Origin: Cognatitamlana onchidii
Lineage (GTDB): Bacteria; Bacteroidota; Bacteroidia; Flavobacteriales; Flavobacteriaceae
Length of the DNA: 64,000 bases
Reading direction: 5' to 3'
Assembly: GCF_004804355.1 (NCBI RefSeq)
Contig: NZ_SRWZ01000005.1
Coordinates: 124,001-188,000 of the forward strand
Position 1 is the first letter of the stretch. Each line of letters opens with the position of its first letter. Positions 54,369-63,229 of this stretch are shown here, piece by piece. Position numbers and translations under genes: made by a program. The notes below the pieces were generated by a model. The model did not search any database and was not told the DNA's origin. It worked only from the letters and a program-made list of their open reading frames with translations.

Positions 54369-55793
54369 GTGGAAACCCCAGAAAACGAAATATTTAGAGA
54401 TTCCATTGGAACCATAACAGAAGATGGAAAACGGGCTTGGGTATTTCCAAAGAAACCTAGCGGAAGGTATTATAACTATAGGAAACTTGTAAGTTATGTT
54501 TTACTTGCGATTCTGTTATTCTCGCCGTTTATAAAAATAAACGGAAATCAGTTTTTGATGTTCAATGTTCTGGAGCGTCGATTTAATATTTTTGGGTTTC
54601 CTTTTTGGCCTCAAGACTTTCATTTATTCGTTATTTCTATGCTTATTGGTGTAGTATTCATCACACTTTTTACCGTCGCTTTTGGTAGAATATTTTGTGG
54701 ATGGATCTGCCCACAAACTATTTTTATGGAAATGGTTTTTCGTAGAATAGAATATTGGATTGAGGGTGATAGAAATAAACAGCGTAAACTAGCAAGACAA
54801 AAATGGGATGCAGAAAAGATAAAAAAGAAAGGCCTTAAATTTATCATATTTGCAATTATTTCATTCATTATAGCTAATGTATTCTTAGCTTATTTAATAA
54901 GTAGTGATAAGCTTATCCAGTATATTACCGACGGCCCGCAAGACCATTTAAGCACCTTAATATCGCTTACTATTTTTACGGCAGTATTCTATTTTGTATT
55001 TGCCTGGTTTAGAGAACAAGTGTGCGTTATAGCTTGTCCGTACGGAAGGCTACAAGGGGTTTTGCTAGACACGAAGTCCATTGTTGTTGCCTACGATCAT
55101 AAACGTGGAGAAGGAGAAAGCGGCAGAAAGAAATTCAGAAAAAACGAAGATAGAAATGCCCTAGGTCATGGCGATTGTATTGATTGCTTGCAATGTGTAC
55201 ACGTTTGCCCTACTGGAATAGATATAAGGAACGGCACCCAGTTAGAATGTGTTAACTGCACCGCTTGTATTGATGAGTGCGATCATATTATGGAGAGCAT
55301 TAACTTGCCAAAAGGTTTAATACGCTATGCCAGTGAAGAAAATATAGAGAAGAAAACATCCTTTAAGCTAACCGCAAGAATGAAAGGCTATATTGCGGTA
55401 TTGGCTATTATGGTAGGCTTGTTAATTGGGATGCTCTTTTTAAGAAATGATGTTGAAGCAAACGTTTTAAGACTACCTGGGCAATTATACGAGCATAAAG
55501 AGAATAATATTATTAGTAATGTTTTTACCTATAAACTTGTAAATAAAACATCCAGAGACATAAGCCATGTTACCTTAAAATTAATGTCTCATGAAGGCAC
55601 ATTAAATTTGGTGGCTACACATGATGATTTTACGGTTCCCAGCCAGGGAATTGCAGAAGGCACGCTATTTGTAGAGATTAATAATGCTGCCTTATCCGGA
55701 GATAGAAACAAAATTGAAATTGGAGTTTATGAAGGTGATAAACTAATTGAAACCACTACAGCCAACTTTTTAGGGCCAAGGAGTTTTAAATAG
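54369..55793 (+). CDS. ccoG: cytochrome c oxidase accessory protein CcoG
   Basis: I chose the GTG at 54369 (METPENEIFRDSIGTITEDG), the usual N-terminus, rather than a TTG at 54345 that lies inside the hairpin stem. The protein of 474 residues has several membrane helices and two ferredoxin-type clusters: CIDCLQCVHVCPTG and CVNCTACIDECDH. FCGWICPQTIFMEMVFRRIE and CVIACPYGRLQGVLLD are the family motifs. CcoG acts as a copper reductase in cbb3 assembly. The C-terminal Ig-like domain (SRDISHVTLKLMSHEG) is complete. Confidence 0.95.
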   Translation: METPENEIFRDSIGTITEDGKRAWVFPKKPSGRYYNYRKLVSYVLLAILLFSPFIKINGNQFLMFNVLERRFNIFGFPFWPQDFHLFVISMLIGVVFITLFTVAFGRIFCGWICPQTIFMEMVFRRIEYWIEGDRNKQRKLARQKWDAEKIKKKGLKFIIFAIISFIIANVFLAYLISSDKLIQYITDGPQDHLSTLISLTIFTAVFYFVFAWFREQVCVIACPYGRLQGVLLDTKSIVVAYDHKRGEGESGRKKFRKNEDRNALGHGDCIDCLQCVHVCPTGIDIRNGTQLECVNCTACIDECDHIMESINLPKGLIRYASEENIEKKTSFKLTARMKGYIAVLAIMVGLLIGMLFLRNDVEANVLRLPGQLYEHKENNIISNVFTYKLVNKTSRDISHVTLKLMSHEGTLNLVATHDDFTVPSQGIAEGTLFVEINNAALSGDRNKIEIGVYEGDKLIETTTANFLGPRSFK

Positions 55794-55868
55794 AACCGTA
55801 TTTTGCATTAAGGATTGCAGTGGCATCCTTTTTTGAGAAACGAAAAAAAGATATAACGAAAAGCCTGA

Positions 55869-55883
55869 CCCGCCCTAGGCGGG
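55869..55883. repeat. GC-rich palindrome between ccoG and ccoH
   Basis: CCCGCC and GGCGGG flank CTA. Such a GC-rich unit stands out against the AT-rich surroundings and is probably a small interspersed repeat. Confidence 0.5.
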
Positions 55884-55903
55884 ACATGCTATAAAAATTA
55901 AAA

Positions 55904-56353
55904 ATGATGAAGTTTAATTGGGGAACTGGAATTGTATTAGCGTTCATAGGGTTTATTTCTTTTATCCTATACTTTATCATCACTATGAATGTGAATGAGG
56001 ACTTTGATCATGAACTTGTTACAGAAGATTATTATGCAGAAGAATTGGCATATCAGAAGGACATCGACAAACTCAATAATGCCAAAACCTTAAAAGAAAA
56101 TATTAGCTACAAACGAACTGAAAATGGCTTGCTCATTAAGTTCCCTAGCTCTCTAGACTATAATAATATTACTGGAAATGTGTTCCTATATAGACCATCT
56201 AACAAACAACTAGACTTTGAAACTCCTATTTCACTGTCTAATCCTTATTTGCTCATACCTGACAAACGTTTGGTAGATGGTCGTTGGAACATTAAAATAG
56301 ATTGGCAATATAAGGGAAAATCTTATTTATTTAAAGAACCCATAATTTATTAG
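55904..56353 (+). CDS. ccoH: FixH/CcoH-family protein
   Basis: The 149-residue protein has one N-terminal helix (GTGIVLAFIGFISFILYFII) followed by MNVNEDFDHELVTEDYYAEE with LAYQKDIDK, the FixH signature, and a periplasmic Ig-like part. FixH/CcoH helps assemble cbb3 oxidase. Its stop is 1 base from the next gene. The ATG at 55907 is an equal alternative start. Confidence 0.92.
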   Translation: MMKFNWGTGIVLAFIGFISFILYFIITMNVNEDFDHELVTEDYYAEELAYQKDIDKLNNAKTLKENISYKRTENGLLIKFPSSLDYNNITGNVFLYRPSNKQLDFETPISLSNPYLLIPDKRLVDGRWNIKIDWQYKGKSYLFKEPIIY

Positions 56354-56354
56354 C

Positions 56355-57056
56355 ATGCTTATTTCGGCATTCATATTAGGGCTTTTAGGAAGCTTTCACT
56401 GCGTTGGCATGTGTGGCCCTATTGCCTTTATGCTGCCTGTGGACCGATCTAATAACCTCAAAAAAACATCTCAAATCATTGTTTATCATTTCGGCAGACT
56501 CCTAACTTATAGCTTAATAGGGCTTGTTTTTGGACTGGTTGGCAAAGGCCTCTATCTTTTTGGTTTTCAACAGCAGCTTTCTATTATTATTGGCATTATT
56601 ATGATTCTCCTAGTAATTATTCCTCCGAAAAAACTTAGTAAGTACAATTTTTCTAAACCTGTTTACAAAATTATCTCTAAAGTAAAATCCGCATTAGGAA
56701 AGGCGATGCAAAAAAAAACTTTAGAGACTTTTCTAACCATAGGCTTTCTTAATGGATTTTTACCTTGTGGACTGGTTTATATGGCTCTCTTTGCAGCTAT
56801 AGCAGGAGGAAGCCCTCTTAATGGCGCCCTTTACATGCTTGTCTTCGGACTAGGAACTATCCCTTTAATGACTACTGCAATTTATCTAAGCCAATTTTTG
56901 AAAGGCCAAACTAGGCAACGTATACAAAAAATCATTCCCGTTTTTGTCGTTATAATTGGCATACTGTTTATTATCCGCGGCTTAGGTTTAGGCATACCCT
57001 ATTTGTCCCCTGGTCCAGCTTACGATGCTGTAACCGGTGGTATTGAATGTCATTAA
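56355..57056 (+). CDS. sulfite exporter TauE/SafE-family (UreH-like) membrane protein
   Basis: The 233-residue protein has six membrane helices. GSFHCVGMCGPIAFMLP at residues 12-28 carries the conserved HCxxMCG motif, and FLPCGLVYMALFAAIAGGS repeats the Cys-containing half in the second repeat. Members next to cbb3 genes are thought to aid copper handling during assembly. It is the last gene of the cco run, 1 base after ccoH. Confidence 0.88.
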   Translation: MLISAFILGLLGSFHCVGMCGPIAFMLPVDRSNNLKKTSQIIVYHFGRLLTYSLIGLVFGLVGKGLYLFGFQQQLSIIIGIIMILLVIIPPKKLSKYNFSKPVYKIISKVKSALGKAMQKKTLETFLTIGFLNGFLPCGLVYMALFAAIAGGSPLNGALYMLVFGLGTIPLMTTAIYLSQFLKGQTRQRIQKIIPVFVVIIGILFIIRGLGLGIPYLSPGPAYDAVTGGIECH

Positions 57057-57153
57057 TCTTAGAGTCTAGTCATTTTTTAGCTACCACATTTTAAACTAAT
57101 CATAGTATTTATTGATTGTGCATTGATAATAATGATAGCTTTGATTCCTTTTT

Positions 57154-57176
57154 TAATAGTATTACTATTATATTTG
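57154..57176 (+). promoter_or_regulatory. TetR operator overlapping a -7 box
   Basis: TAATAGTATTACTATTA (57154-57170) is a perfect 17-base palindrome. TATATTTG (57169-57176) fits the -7 consensus and shares two bases with it. The tetR ATG lies 18 bases further on, so binding would block transcription of the regulator and its export operon. Confidence 0.75.
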
Positions 57177-57194
57177 AAATCAAAATAATTAGTT

Positions 57195-57869
57195 ATGCAT
57201 AATCTACTGTCAAATCTTAAAATCTCGGTACCCGAGAAAATATTTGTAAAAGACCCTGAATCGTCTGCATTAGGAAAGCGTATTATTGAAAACAGTATTC
57301 TCCTTATAAACGATATTGGTTTTGACAGCTTTACATTTAAAAAGCTAGGAACCAAAATAGGCTCTAATGAAAGCTCTATTTACAGGTATTTTGAAAGTAA
57401 GCACAAATTGCTACTTTACTTGTCATCTTGGTATTGGGCTTGGATAGAATATCAATTGGTCTTTGAAACGCATAGTATTATTAATTCTACAGAGAAACTA
57501 AAAAAAGCCATTAATATTGTTTGTAGAGCCACTAAAGAAGATTCTAAATTTTCACATATCAATGAAATTATTCTTTGTCGAATCATCATAAATGAAAACT
57601 CAAAATCATTTCTAACAAAAGAAGTGGATCAGGAAAATAAAGATGGTTACTTTGTTATATATAAACGCGTGATTCACAGATTGAGAGATATGATTTTGGA
57701 AACATCGCCAGATTATCAGTTCCCTTCTTCTTTAGCAAGCACTATTGTCGAGGGAGGGCTGCATCAACACTTTTTAAAAGATCATTTTATATCAATGACC
57801 GATTGTAAGGAACATATAACGCCTTCTGACTTCTATATTGACCTAACCATTAATACCTTAAAACTTTAA
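57195..57869 (+). CDS. TetR/AcrR-family regulator
   Basis: The 224-residue protein has a TetR helix-turn-helix: LGKRIIENSILLINDIGFDS, FTFKKLGTKIGSNESSIYRY, then FESKHKLLLYL at about residues 28-80. The ligand-binding domain is not specific. It is 2 bases ahead of the ABC gene and probably represses itself and the export operon through the palindrome at 57154. Confidence 0.88.
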   Translation: MHNLLSNLKISVPEKIFVKDPESSALGKRIIENSILLINDIGFDSFTFKKLGTKIGSNESSIYRYFESKHKLLLYLSSWYWAWIEYQLVFETHSIINSTEKLKKAINIVCRATKEDSKFSHINEIILCRIIINENSKSFLTKEVDQENKDGYFVIYKRVIHRLRDMILETSPDYQFPSSLASTIVEGGLHQHFLKDHFISMTDCKEHITPSDFYIDLTINTLKL

Positions 57870-57871
57870 AT

Positions 57872-59530
57872 ATGTCTCAGCCGTCAATGACCCCATGGCA
57901 ACGTCTTTTAGGATTATTACAACTTGAAAAAAAAGATATTTTACAAATCTTTTATTACGCCATTTTCTCAGGTGTTATTTCGCTTTCTTTACCTTTAGGA
58001 ATACAAGCCATTATTAATTTAATTCAAGGTGCTCAGGTATCGACCTCCTGGGTAGTATTAGTGACTTTAGTTACAATTGGTGTTGCGTTTGCTGGGGCCT
58101 TACAGCTCATGCAATTGCGTATTATAGAAACCATACAGCAGCGTATCTTTACACGTTCTTCATTCGAATTAAGCTACCGATTTCCAAAAATAAAGATGTC
58201 TGAATTACGCAATTATTACCCACCAGAATTAGCTAATCGTTTTTTTGACACCCTTACTATCCAGAAGAGCCTATCTAAAATACTAATTGATGTGCCAACA
58301 GCAGTACTTCAAATTCTGTTCGCCCTTATTCTGCTATCATTCTATCACCCCTTCTTTATCATATTTGGATTGCTGTTACTTATTCTCATTTTTGTGGTTT
58401 TTAAATTCACTGCAAGAAAAGGTTTGGAAACCAGCTTAAAAGAGTCAAAAAACAAATATAAAGTGGCCCACTGGATTCAAGAGATAGCACGATCAGTAAT
58501 AAGCTTCAAACTGTCTGGAAGCACCAGTTTAGGAATTAACAAGAATGACGATTTGGTTAACGATTATTTAAAAGCCAGAGAAAGCCACTTTAAGGTTTTG
58601 ATTCTTCAATACACTCAAATGATAGGCTTTAAGGTTATTGTAACAGCTAGTTTATTGCTTATTGGAGGTGCATTGGTACTTAACCAAGAAATGAATATAG
58701 GTCAGTTTGTAGCTGCCGAAATTATTATTTTATTGGTAATAGCTTCAGTAGAAAAACTAATCCTTGGTTTGGAATCCTTTTATGACACCCTAACATCTCT
58801 TGAAAAAATTGGACAAATTGTAGATAAGAGCATGGAGAGTCAAAACGGAGAAAGACCTTCCTTTAAGAAAGGCGTTCATATTGAGCTAGACCATGTTGCC
58901 TACGAAGTCTCCAATAGAGACAAACATATTTTAAAGGATATTTCTTTAAAAATTAAACCCAATAGCCGAATGCTAATAAAGGGAGAAAGCGGGTCTGGAA
59001 AATCAACTCTTTTAAGGTTAATTTCTGGCGTTATTCAACCAACTTCGGGAAACCTTTACGTAAACGACATGTCCATAAGTAGCTTGCATTTAAATTTTTA
59101 CCGGTCCCAGCTTGGCCTGTCTTTATCGGATGAAACACCTTTTGAGGGAACCATAAAAGACAATCTTACTTTTGGAAATAAACAAATTACTGACGAACAC
59201 ATTCATGATGTATTAAATGAAGTTGGTCTTAAAGACTTTTTAAAAGAGCAGCCCAATGGACTGTATACAGTTCTGTATCCAGATGGCAAACAACTTTCAT
59301 ATACCCTTTCTAAAAAACTAGTCCTAGCAAGAGCCATTCTAAAGCAACCAAAGATACTTATTCTTGAGGATGCTTTGGACAGATTTAATGACGCAGAAAC
59401 CAACAGTATAATTAACTATTTAACACACCAAGACAGACCATGGGCTCTTGTTGTTGTAAGTAGTAGTGATGCTTGGTTAAACAAGTGTAGTGACGTTATC
59501 ACTTTAGAAAAAGGAAAAGTAAAAAATTAA
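57872..59530 (+). CDS. ABC transporter, fused membrane and ATP-binding domains with unusual ATPase motifs
   Basis: The 552-residue half-transporter has about six helices (residues about 20-310) and a C-terminal nucleotide-binding domain. Walker A is intact (GESGSGKST, 371-379). Other motifs differ: the Q-loop region reads LSLSDETPFEGT, the signature LSGGQ is replaced by LSYTLS, Walker B reads ILILED with Glu499-Asp500 instead of Asp-Glu, and the H-loop region reads VVVSSSD without His. It heads the ABC-HlyD-TolC set typical of type I export. It may hydrolyse ATP poorly or work in a heteromer. Confidence 0.88.
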   Translation: MSQPSMTPWQRLLGLLQLEKKDILQIFYYAIFSGVISLSLPLGIQAIINLIQGAQVSTSWVVLVTLVTIGVAFAGALQLMQLRIIETIQQRIFTRSSFELSYRFPKIKMSELRNYYPPELANRFFDTLTIQKSLSKILIDVPTAVLQILFALILLSFYHPFFIIFGLLLLILIFVVFKFTARKGLETSLKESKNKYKVAHWIQEIARSVISFKLSGSTSLGINKNDDLVNDYLKARESHFKVLILQYTQMIGFKVIVTASLLLIGGALVLNQEMNIGQFVAAEIIILLVIASVEKLILGLESFYDTLTSLEKIGQIVDKSMESQNGERPSFKKGVHIELDHVAYEVSNRDKHILKDISLKIKPNSRMLIKGESGSGKSTLLRLISGVIQPTSGNLYVNDMSISSLHLNFYRSQLGLSLSDETPFEGTIKDNLTFGNKQITDEHIHDVLNEVGLKDFLKEQPNGLYTVLYPDGKQLSYTLSKKLVLARAILKQPKILILEDALDRFNDAETNSIINYLTHQDRPWALVVVSSSDAWLNKCSDVITLEKGKVKN

Positions 59531-59540
59531 AAAACAGACT

Positions 59541-60899
59541 ATGCTTAATATATCACACAACCAATTAAACAAAACCATTGACCTCTCTAAATTTAAGTCT
59601 GGGAAGAATTTAATGGAAAAAGTTTATTACCAATACTTTAATAGGTTTCTATTAGCTTTTGCCATTATATTAATTATTATTTTGTTTTTGCCCTGGACAC
59701 AAAACATAACAGGACAGGGCTTAGTTACTACACTAAAACCCAATCAACGTCCACAACATATTATGTCCCAAATACCAGGAAGAATTGAAGAATGGTTTGT
59801 TCAAGAAGGTGATTTTGTAAAGAAAGGTGACACTATAGTAAGAATTTCGGAAGTTAAGAGTGACTATTTTGACGATCAGCTTGTGGAAAGAACAAACCAG
59901 CAAATTCAGGCAAAATCATCTTCTGTAACTGCTTATGAAGGTAAAGTTGATGCTCTAAAAAGGCAGATTGAAGCTTTAAAAAGCGAACTACAGCTTAAAC
60001 TTGAACAGACCAGGAACAAATTAATGCAATCTAAGCTTAAAGTTGAAAGTGATAGTATTGATTTAGAAGCTGCCGAAACGAATTTAACTATTGCTGAAAC
60101 CCAATTTAACCGTATAGCAACACTTCAAAAAGAAGGTTTAAAAGCTGTTAAAGATGTTGAAGAAAAGCGATTAAAGCTTCAAGAGAATCAAGCAAAATTT
60201 ATTTCTCAGCAAAATAAACTACTCGCTAGCAAAAATGAAGTGATTAATGCACGCTTAGAACTTTCAAGAACCAATGCTGCCTATGCCGACAAGATATCAA
60301 AAGCAGAGAGCGATATGTTTACCGCACAATCTAGTGGTTTCGACACACAGGCTCAAGTTACTAAACTGGAGAATGCCTATACCAATTACAAACGTAGAAA
60401 TAGCCTTTTGTATGTTACCGCCCCTCAAGATGGCTTTATAAACAAGGCTCTAACCGGAGGCATTGGTGTTACTTTTAAGGAAGGCACAGAACTAGTTGGT
60501 ATTATGCCAGCTAAATACGATTTAGCAGTAGAAACCTTTGTAAGACCTATCGATTTACCCCTAATCCATATCGGGGAACAGGTAAGAGTTCAATTTGATG
60601 GATGGCCAGCTATTGTGTTTAGTGGATGGCCTAACGTATCGTATGGAACTTACGGTGCTAAAGTAGTCGCTATAGAACGTTTTATAAGTCCTAATGGAAA
60701 ATACAGAATCTTACTAGCGCCAGACCAAAATGATCATGAATGGCCAGACGCAGTACGCGTTGGCTCTGGAGCCAGAACCATTGCCCTACTTGAAGACGTC
60801 CCTATTTGGTTTGAATTATGGCGACAAATTAATAGTTTCCCACCTAATTATTATCAACCAGAGGGAGAAAAATCGATGTCAAAAACAGAAAAAAAATGA
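59541..60899 (+). CDS. HlyD-family membrane fusion protein
   Basis: The 452-residue adaptor has a single N-terminal helix (FLLAFAIILIIILFLPW), a lipoyl-like half (SQIPGRIEEWFVQEGDFVKK), a long coiled-coil (about residues 110-270) and a second lipoyl half (SLLYVTAPQDGFINKALTGG). It links the inner-membrane ABC protein to TolC. It overlaps the tolC-like gene by 4 bases and follows the ABC gene by 10. Confidence 0.92.
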   Translation: MLNISHNQLNKTIDLSKFKSGKNLMEKVYYQYFNRFLLAFAIILIIILFLPWTQNITGQGLVTTLKPNQRPQHIMSQIPGRIEEWFVQEGDFVKKGDTIVRISEVKSDYFDDQLVERTNQQIQAKSSSVTAYEGKVDALKRQIEALKSELQLKLEQTRNKLMQSKLKVESDSIDLEAAETNLTIAETQFNRIATLQKEGLKAVKDVEEKRLKLQENQAKFISQQNKLLASKNEVINARLELSRTNAAYADKISKAESDMFTAQSSGFDTQAQVTKLENAYTNYKRRNSLLYVTAPQDGFINKALTGGIGVTFKEGTELVGIMPAKYDLAVETFVRPIDLPLIHIGEQVRVQFDGWPAIVFSGWPNVSYGTYGAKVVAIERFISPNGKYRILLAPDQNDHEWPDAVRVGSGARTIALLEDVPIWFELWRQINSFPPNYYQPEGEKSMSKTEKK

Positions 60900-62314
60900 A
60901 AGGTTTTCTATTAAATATCGCATTATTTTCAAGTCTATGTCTGTCGGCTCAAGAAAAATTTCCTGTTTTCGGTATCGACAGTACATCGATTATAAGTCTA
61001 CCTGAATATTTAGGATACGTTAAGGCATTTCACCCTATCGTGAAGCAAGCTAATTTGGTAATAAATGAAAGTGAAGCCAAGTTAATGAAATCCAGAGGTG
61101 CTTTCGACCCCAAACTTGAAGTTGATTACGACAGAAAAAAGTTTAAAAATACCGAGTATTACGACAAACTTAATGCTGCTTTTAAAATACCCACTTGGTA
61201 CGGCGTCGAATTAAAAGGAAACTTTGAGGAAAATACAGGAGCTTTTTTGAATCCAGAATCTAATGTCCCGATAGATGGGCTATACAGTGTGGGAGTTTCT
61301 GTTTCTGTTGCAAGAGGTTTGCTGACTAATAGACGTATGGCCATGCTAAAACAAGCAAAAATGTTTGTTAATCAGGCAAAAGCCGATAGACAATTACTAG
61401 TAAACAATATCCTTTACCAAGCTACCTTATCCTATTTTAATTGGCTTAAAACCTATAATGAAAAGCGCGTATTCGAAAGCTTTCTAGATAATGCGCAAAT
61501 ACGTTTTGATGGTATTAAAAAAAGCTACGAAGTCGGAGATAAACCAGCCATAGACACCCTTGAGGCTAGAATAACATTAAATAATAGAAAACTTAATCTT
61601 GAGAAGGCCAGAATTAAGTTTGTTAAGTCATCTTTAGAGCTTTCTAACTACCTTTGGCTTGATAACAACACCCCTATCGAGCTTCAGGAAGGTATTATAC
61701 CCGATATAAATACTTTTGAAACCATAGATCATACGCTAAACACCTCGGTTTTAGATATTGAAAATTTGAACCTTGATGAACACCCGAAGCTACAATCTTT
61801 AGGCTATAAATTTCAGAGTTTAACTATTGAAAAGCGGTTAAAAATGAATAATCTTTTACCAAAAATCGATTTACAGTATAATTTTTTATCGCAAACTCCA
61901 GAGGAAATAAATTCTTTTAACACCTCTAATTACAAGAGCGGTGTAAACGTAAGTTTTCCACTTTTCTTAAGAAAAGAGCGTGGTGATTTAAAACTTGCCA
62001 AAATTAAAATGCAAGACACAGAGTATGAGATTCAATCAACAAAAGTGGCGCTTAAAAATAAAATAAGCGCTATTAATCAAGAACTATCGTCGTTCCTTCT
62101 TCAAAATGATTATACAGAGGTTATAGTTGAGGACTACAGCAAAATGTTAAATGCTGAAGAACGAAAATTCTTTTTAGGAGAAAGTTCTTTATTCTTAGTA
62201 AACTCAAGAGAATCTAAATTAATTGATGCTAAACTAAAGGCTATTTCAATTGAAAACGATTTCTTTAAAACTAAGGCTAATTTATTCAATGTATTGGCTT
62301 TATCTATCCTATAA
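60896..62314 (+). CDS. TolC-family outer-membrane efflux protein
   Basis: The 472-residue protein has a signal peptide (LLNIALFSSLCLSAQ) and two long helical repeats typical of the outer-membrane efflux family (FHPIVKQANLVINESEAKLM; ALKNKISAINQELSSFLLQN). It forms the outer-membrane duct for the HlyD/ABC pair. The gene set TetR-ABC-HlyD-TolC lacks an obvious secreted substrate in the window. Confidence 0.9.
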   Translation: MKGFLLNIALFSSLCLSAQEKFPVFGIDSTSIISLPEYLGYVKAFHPIVKQANLVINESEAKLMKSRGAFDPKLEVDYDRKKFKNTEYYDKLNAAFKIPTWYGVELKGNFEENTGAFLNPESNVPIDGLYSVGVSVSVARGLLTNRRMAMLKQAKMFVNQAKADRQLLVNNILYQATLSYFNWLKTYNEKRVFESFLDNAQIRFDGIKKSYEVGDKPAIDTLEARITLNNRKLNLEKARIKFVKSSLELSNYLWLDNNTPIELQEGIIPDINTFETIDHTLNTSVLDIENLNLDEHPKLQSLGYKFQSLTIEKRLKMNNLLPKIDLQYNFLSQTPEEINSFNTSNYKSGVNVSFPLFLRKERGDLKLAKIKMQDTEYEIQSTKVALKNKISAINQELSSFLLQNDYTEVIVEDYSKMLNAEERKFFLGESSLFLVNSRESKLIDAKLKAISIENDFFKTKANLFNVLALSIL

Positions 62315-62344
62315 AAATAAAAAGATGGTGCTTAACACACCATC
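62311..62344 (-). terminator. terminator between tolC-like and uspA genes
   Basis: GATGGTG (62324-62330) and CACCATC (62338-62344) pair around seven bases. On the minus strand the hairpin runs into a T tract, so it mainly ends the hemN-uspA transcript. Confidence 0.8.
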
Positions 62345-62380
62345 CTCTCTGCAAAATTAGTCACTATTAAGAAACTATGA

Positions 62381-63214
62381 CTATATTTTAAACGTTATTA
62401 CTGGTAAGGTAGCATGATTGGCCACGTCTTCCCCTACGCTACCTTCAAAGAAATGAGCAAGCCCCTTTTTACCATGCGTAGGCACAGCGATAAGATCTGC
62501 TCCAATTTTATTCGAAAAGGTTAAGACACCATCTTCAACGTTGTAATCAGACACGTAGTGCACATCACTCATTTTATCAAGATTCCCGTCTGCTTTAGTA
62601 AAAAAATTCACCACACGCTGTTCTATCTCAAGAGAACTTCTAAACCTATCATTTGGTAAATTAACGTATACCATATACACTTTCGACTTTAACTTTTTAA
62701 ACAGGCTCATGGCGTTTAAATAGGACTTAATACATTCTTCAGAAAAATCGCAAGCAAACGAAACAACATCAAAATTAATGTTTAGCAATTCGTTTTTTAC
62801 AACAAGGACAGGAATATCTGAGTTCCTCACCACACGCTCTGTATTTGAACCAATAAAATACTCTCGAAGCCCGCTTGTACCATGCGACCCCATAACAATT
62901 AAGTCGACCTCATTTTTCAAGGCCACATCATTAACCTCACTAAATACCTTAAAGTGCTTTATAATTGGAGTTACATTTACATCTTTTAAATAGTCTTTAT
63001 CTAGAAAAGTCTCAAACTTCTGTTCTGCCAATTGAAGAAAGAAAGCTGCTTTTTGGTTTTGCAAACCATCTGATGCTGATAACATAATATCAGACATTTC
63101 AAGCATATGTAAAGCTAATAACTCAGCATTGTATCGTTTTGCTAATCTAGCTGCACTTTTCAGAGCATATTCAGAATGCTCGGAAAAATCTATCGGTACA
63201 ATTATTTTGTTCAT
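62381..63214 (-). CDS. universal stress protein, tandem UspA domains
   Basis: The 277-residue protein has two UspA domains. The first ends with the ATP-binding pattern VMGSHGTSGLREYFIGSNTERV (given in part) and IPVLVVKN; the second has VPTHGKKGLAHFFEGSVGED and LPVITFKI. Tandem Usp proteins bind ATP and respond to growth arrest or low oxygen. It lies 15 bases after the hemN-type gene and is probably in its operon, consistent with low-oxygen control. Confidence 0.93.
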   Translation of the reverse strand: MNKIIVPIDFSEHSEYALKSAARLAKRYNAELLALHMLEMSDIMLSASDGLQNQKAAFFLQLAEQKFETFLDKDYLKDVNVTPIIKHFKVFSEVNDVALKNEVDLIVMGSHGTSGLREYFIGSNTERVVRNSDIPVLVVKNELLNINFDVVSFACDFSEECIKSYLNAMSLFKKLKSKVYMVYVNLPNDRFRSSLEIEQRVVNFFTKADGNLDKMSDVHYVSDYNVEDGVLTFSNKIGADLIAVPTHGKKGLAHFFEGSVGEDVANHATLPVITFKI

Positions 63215-63229
63215 AATATAAGTTTTAGA

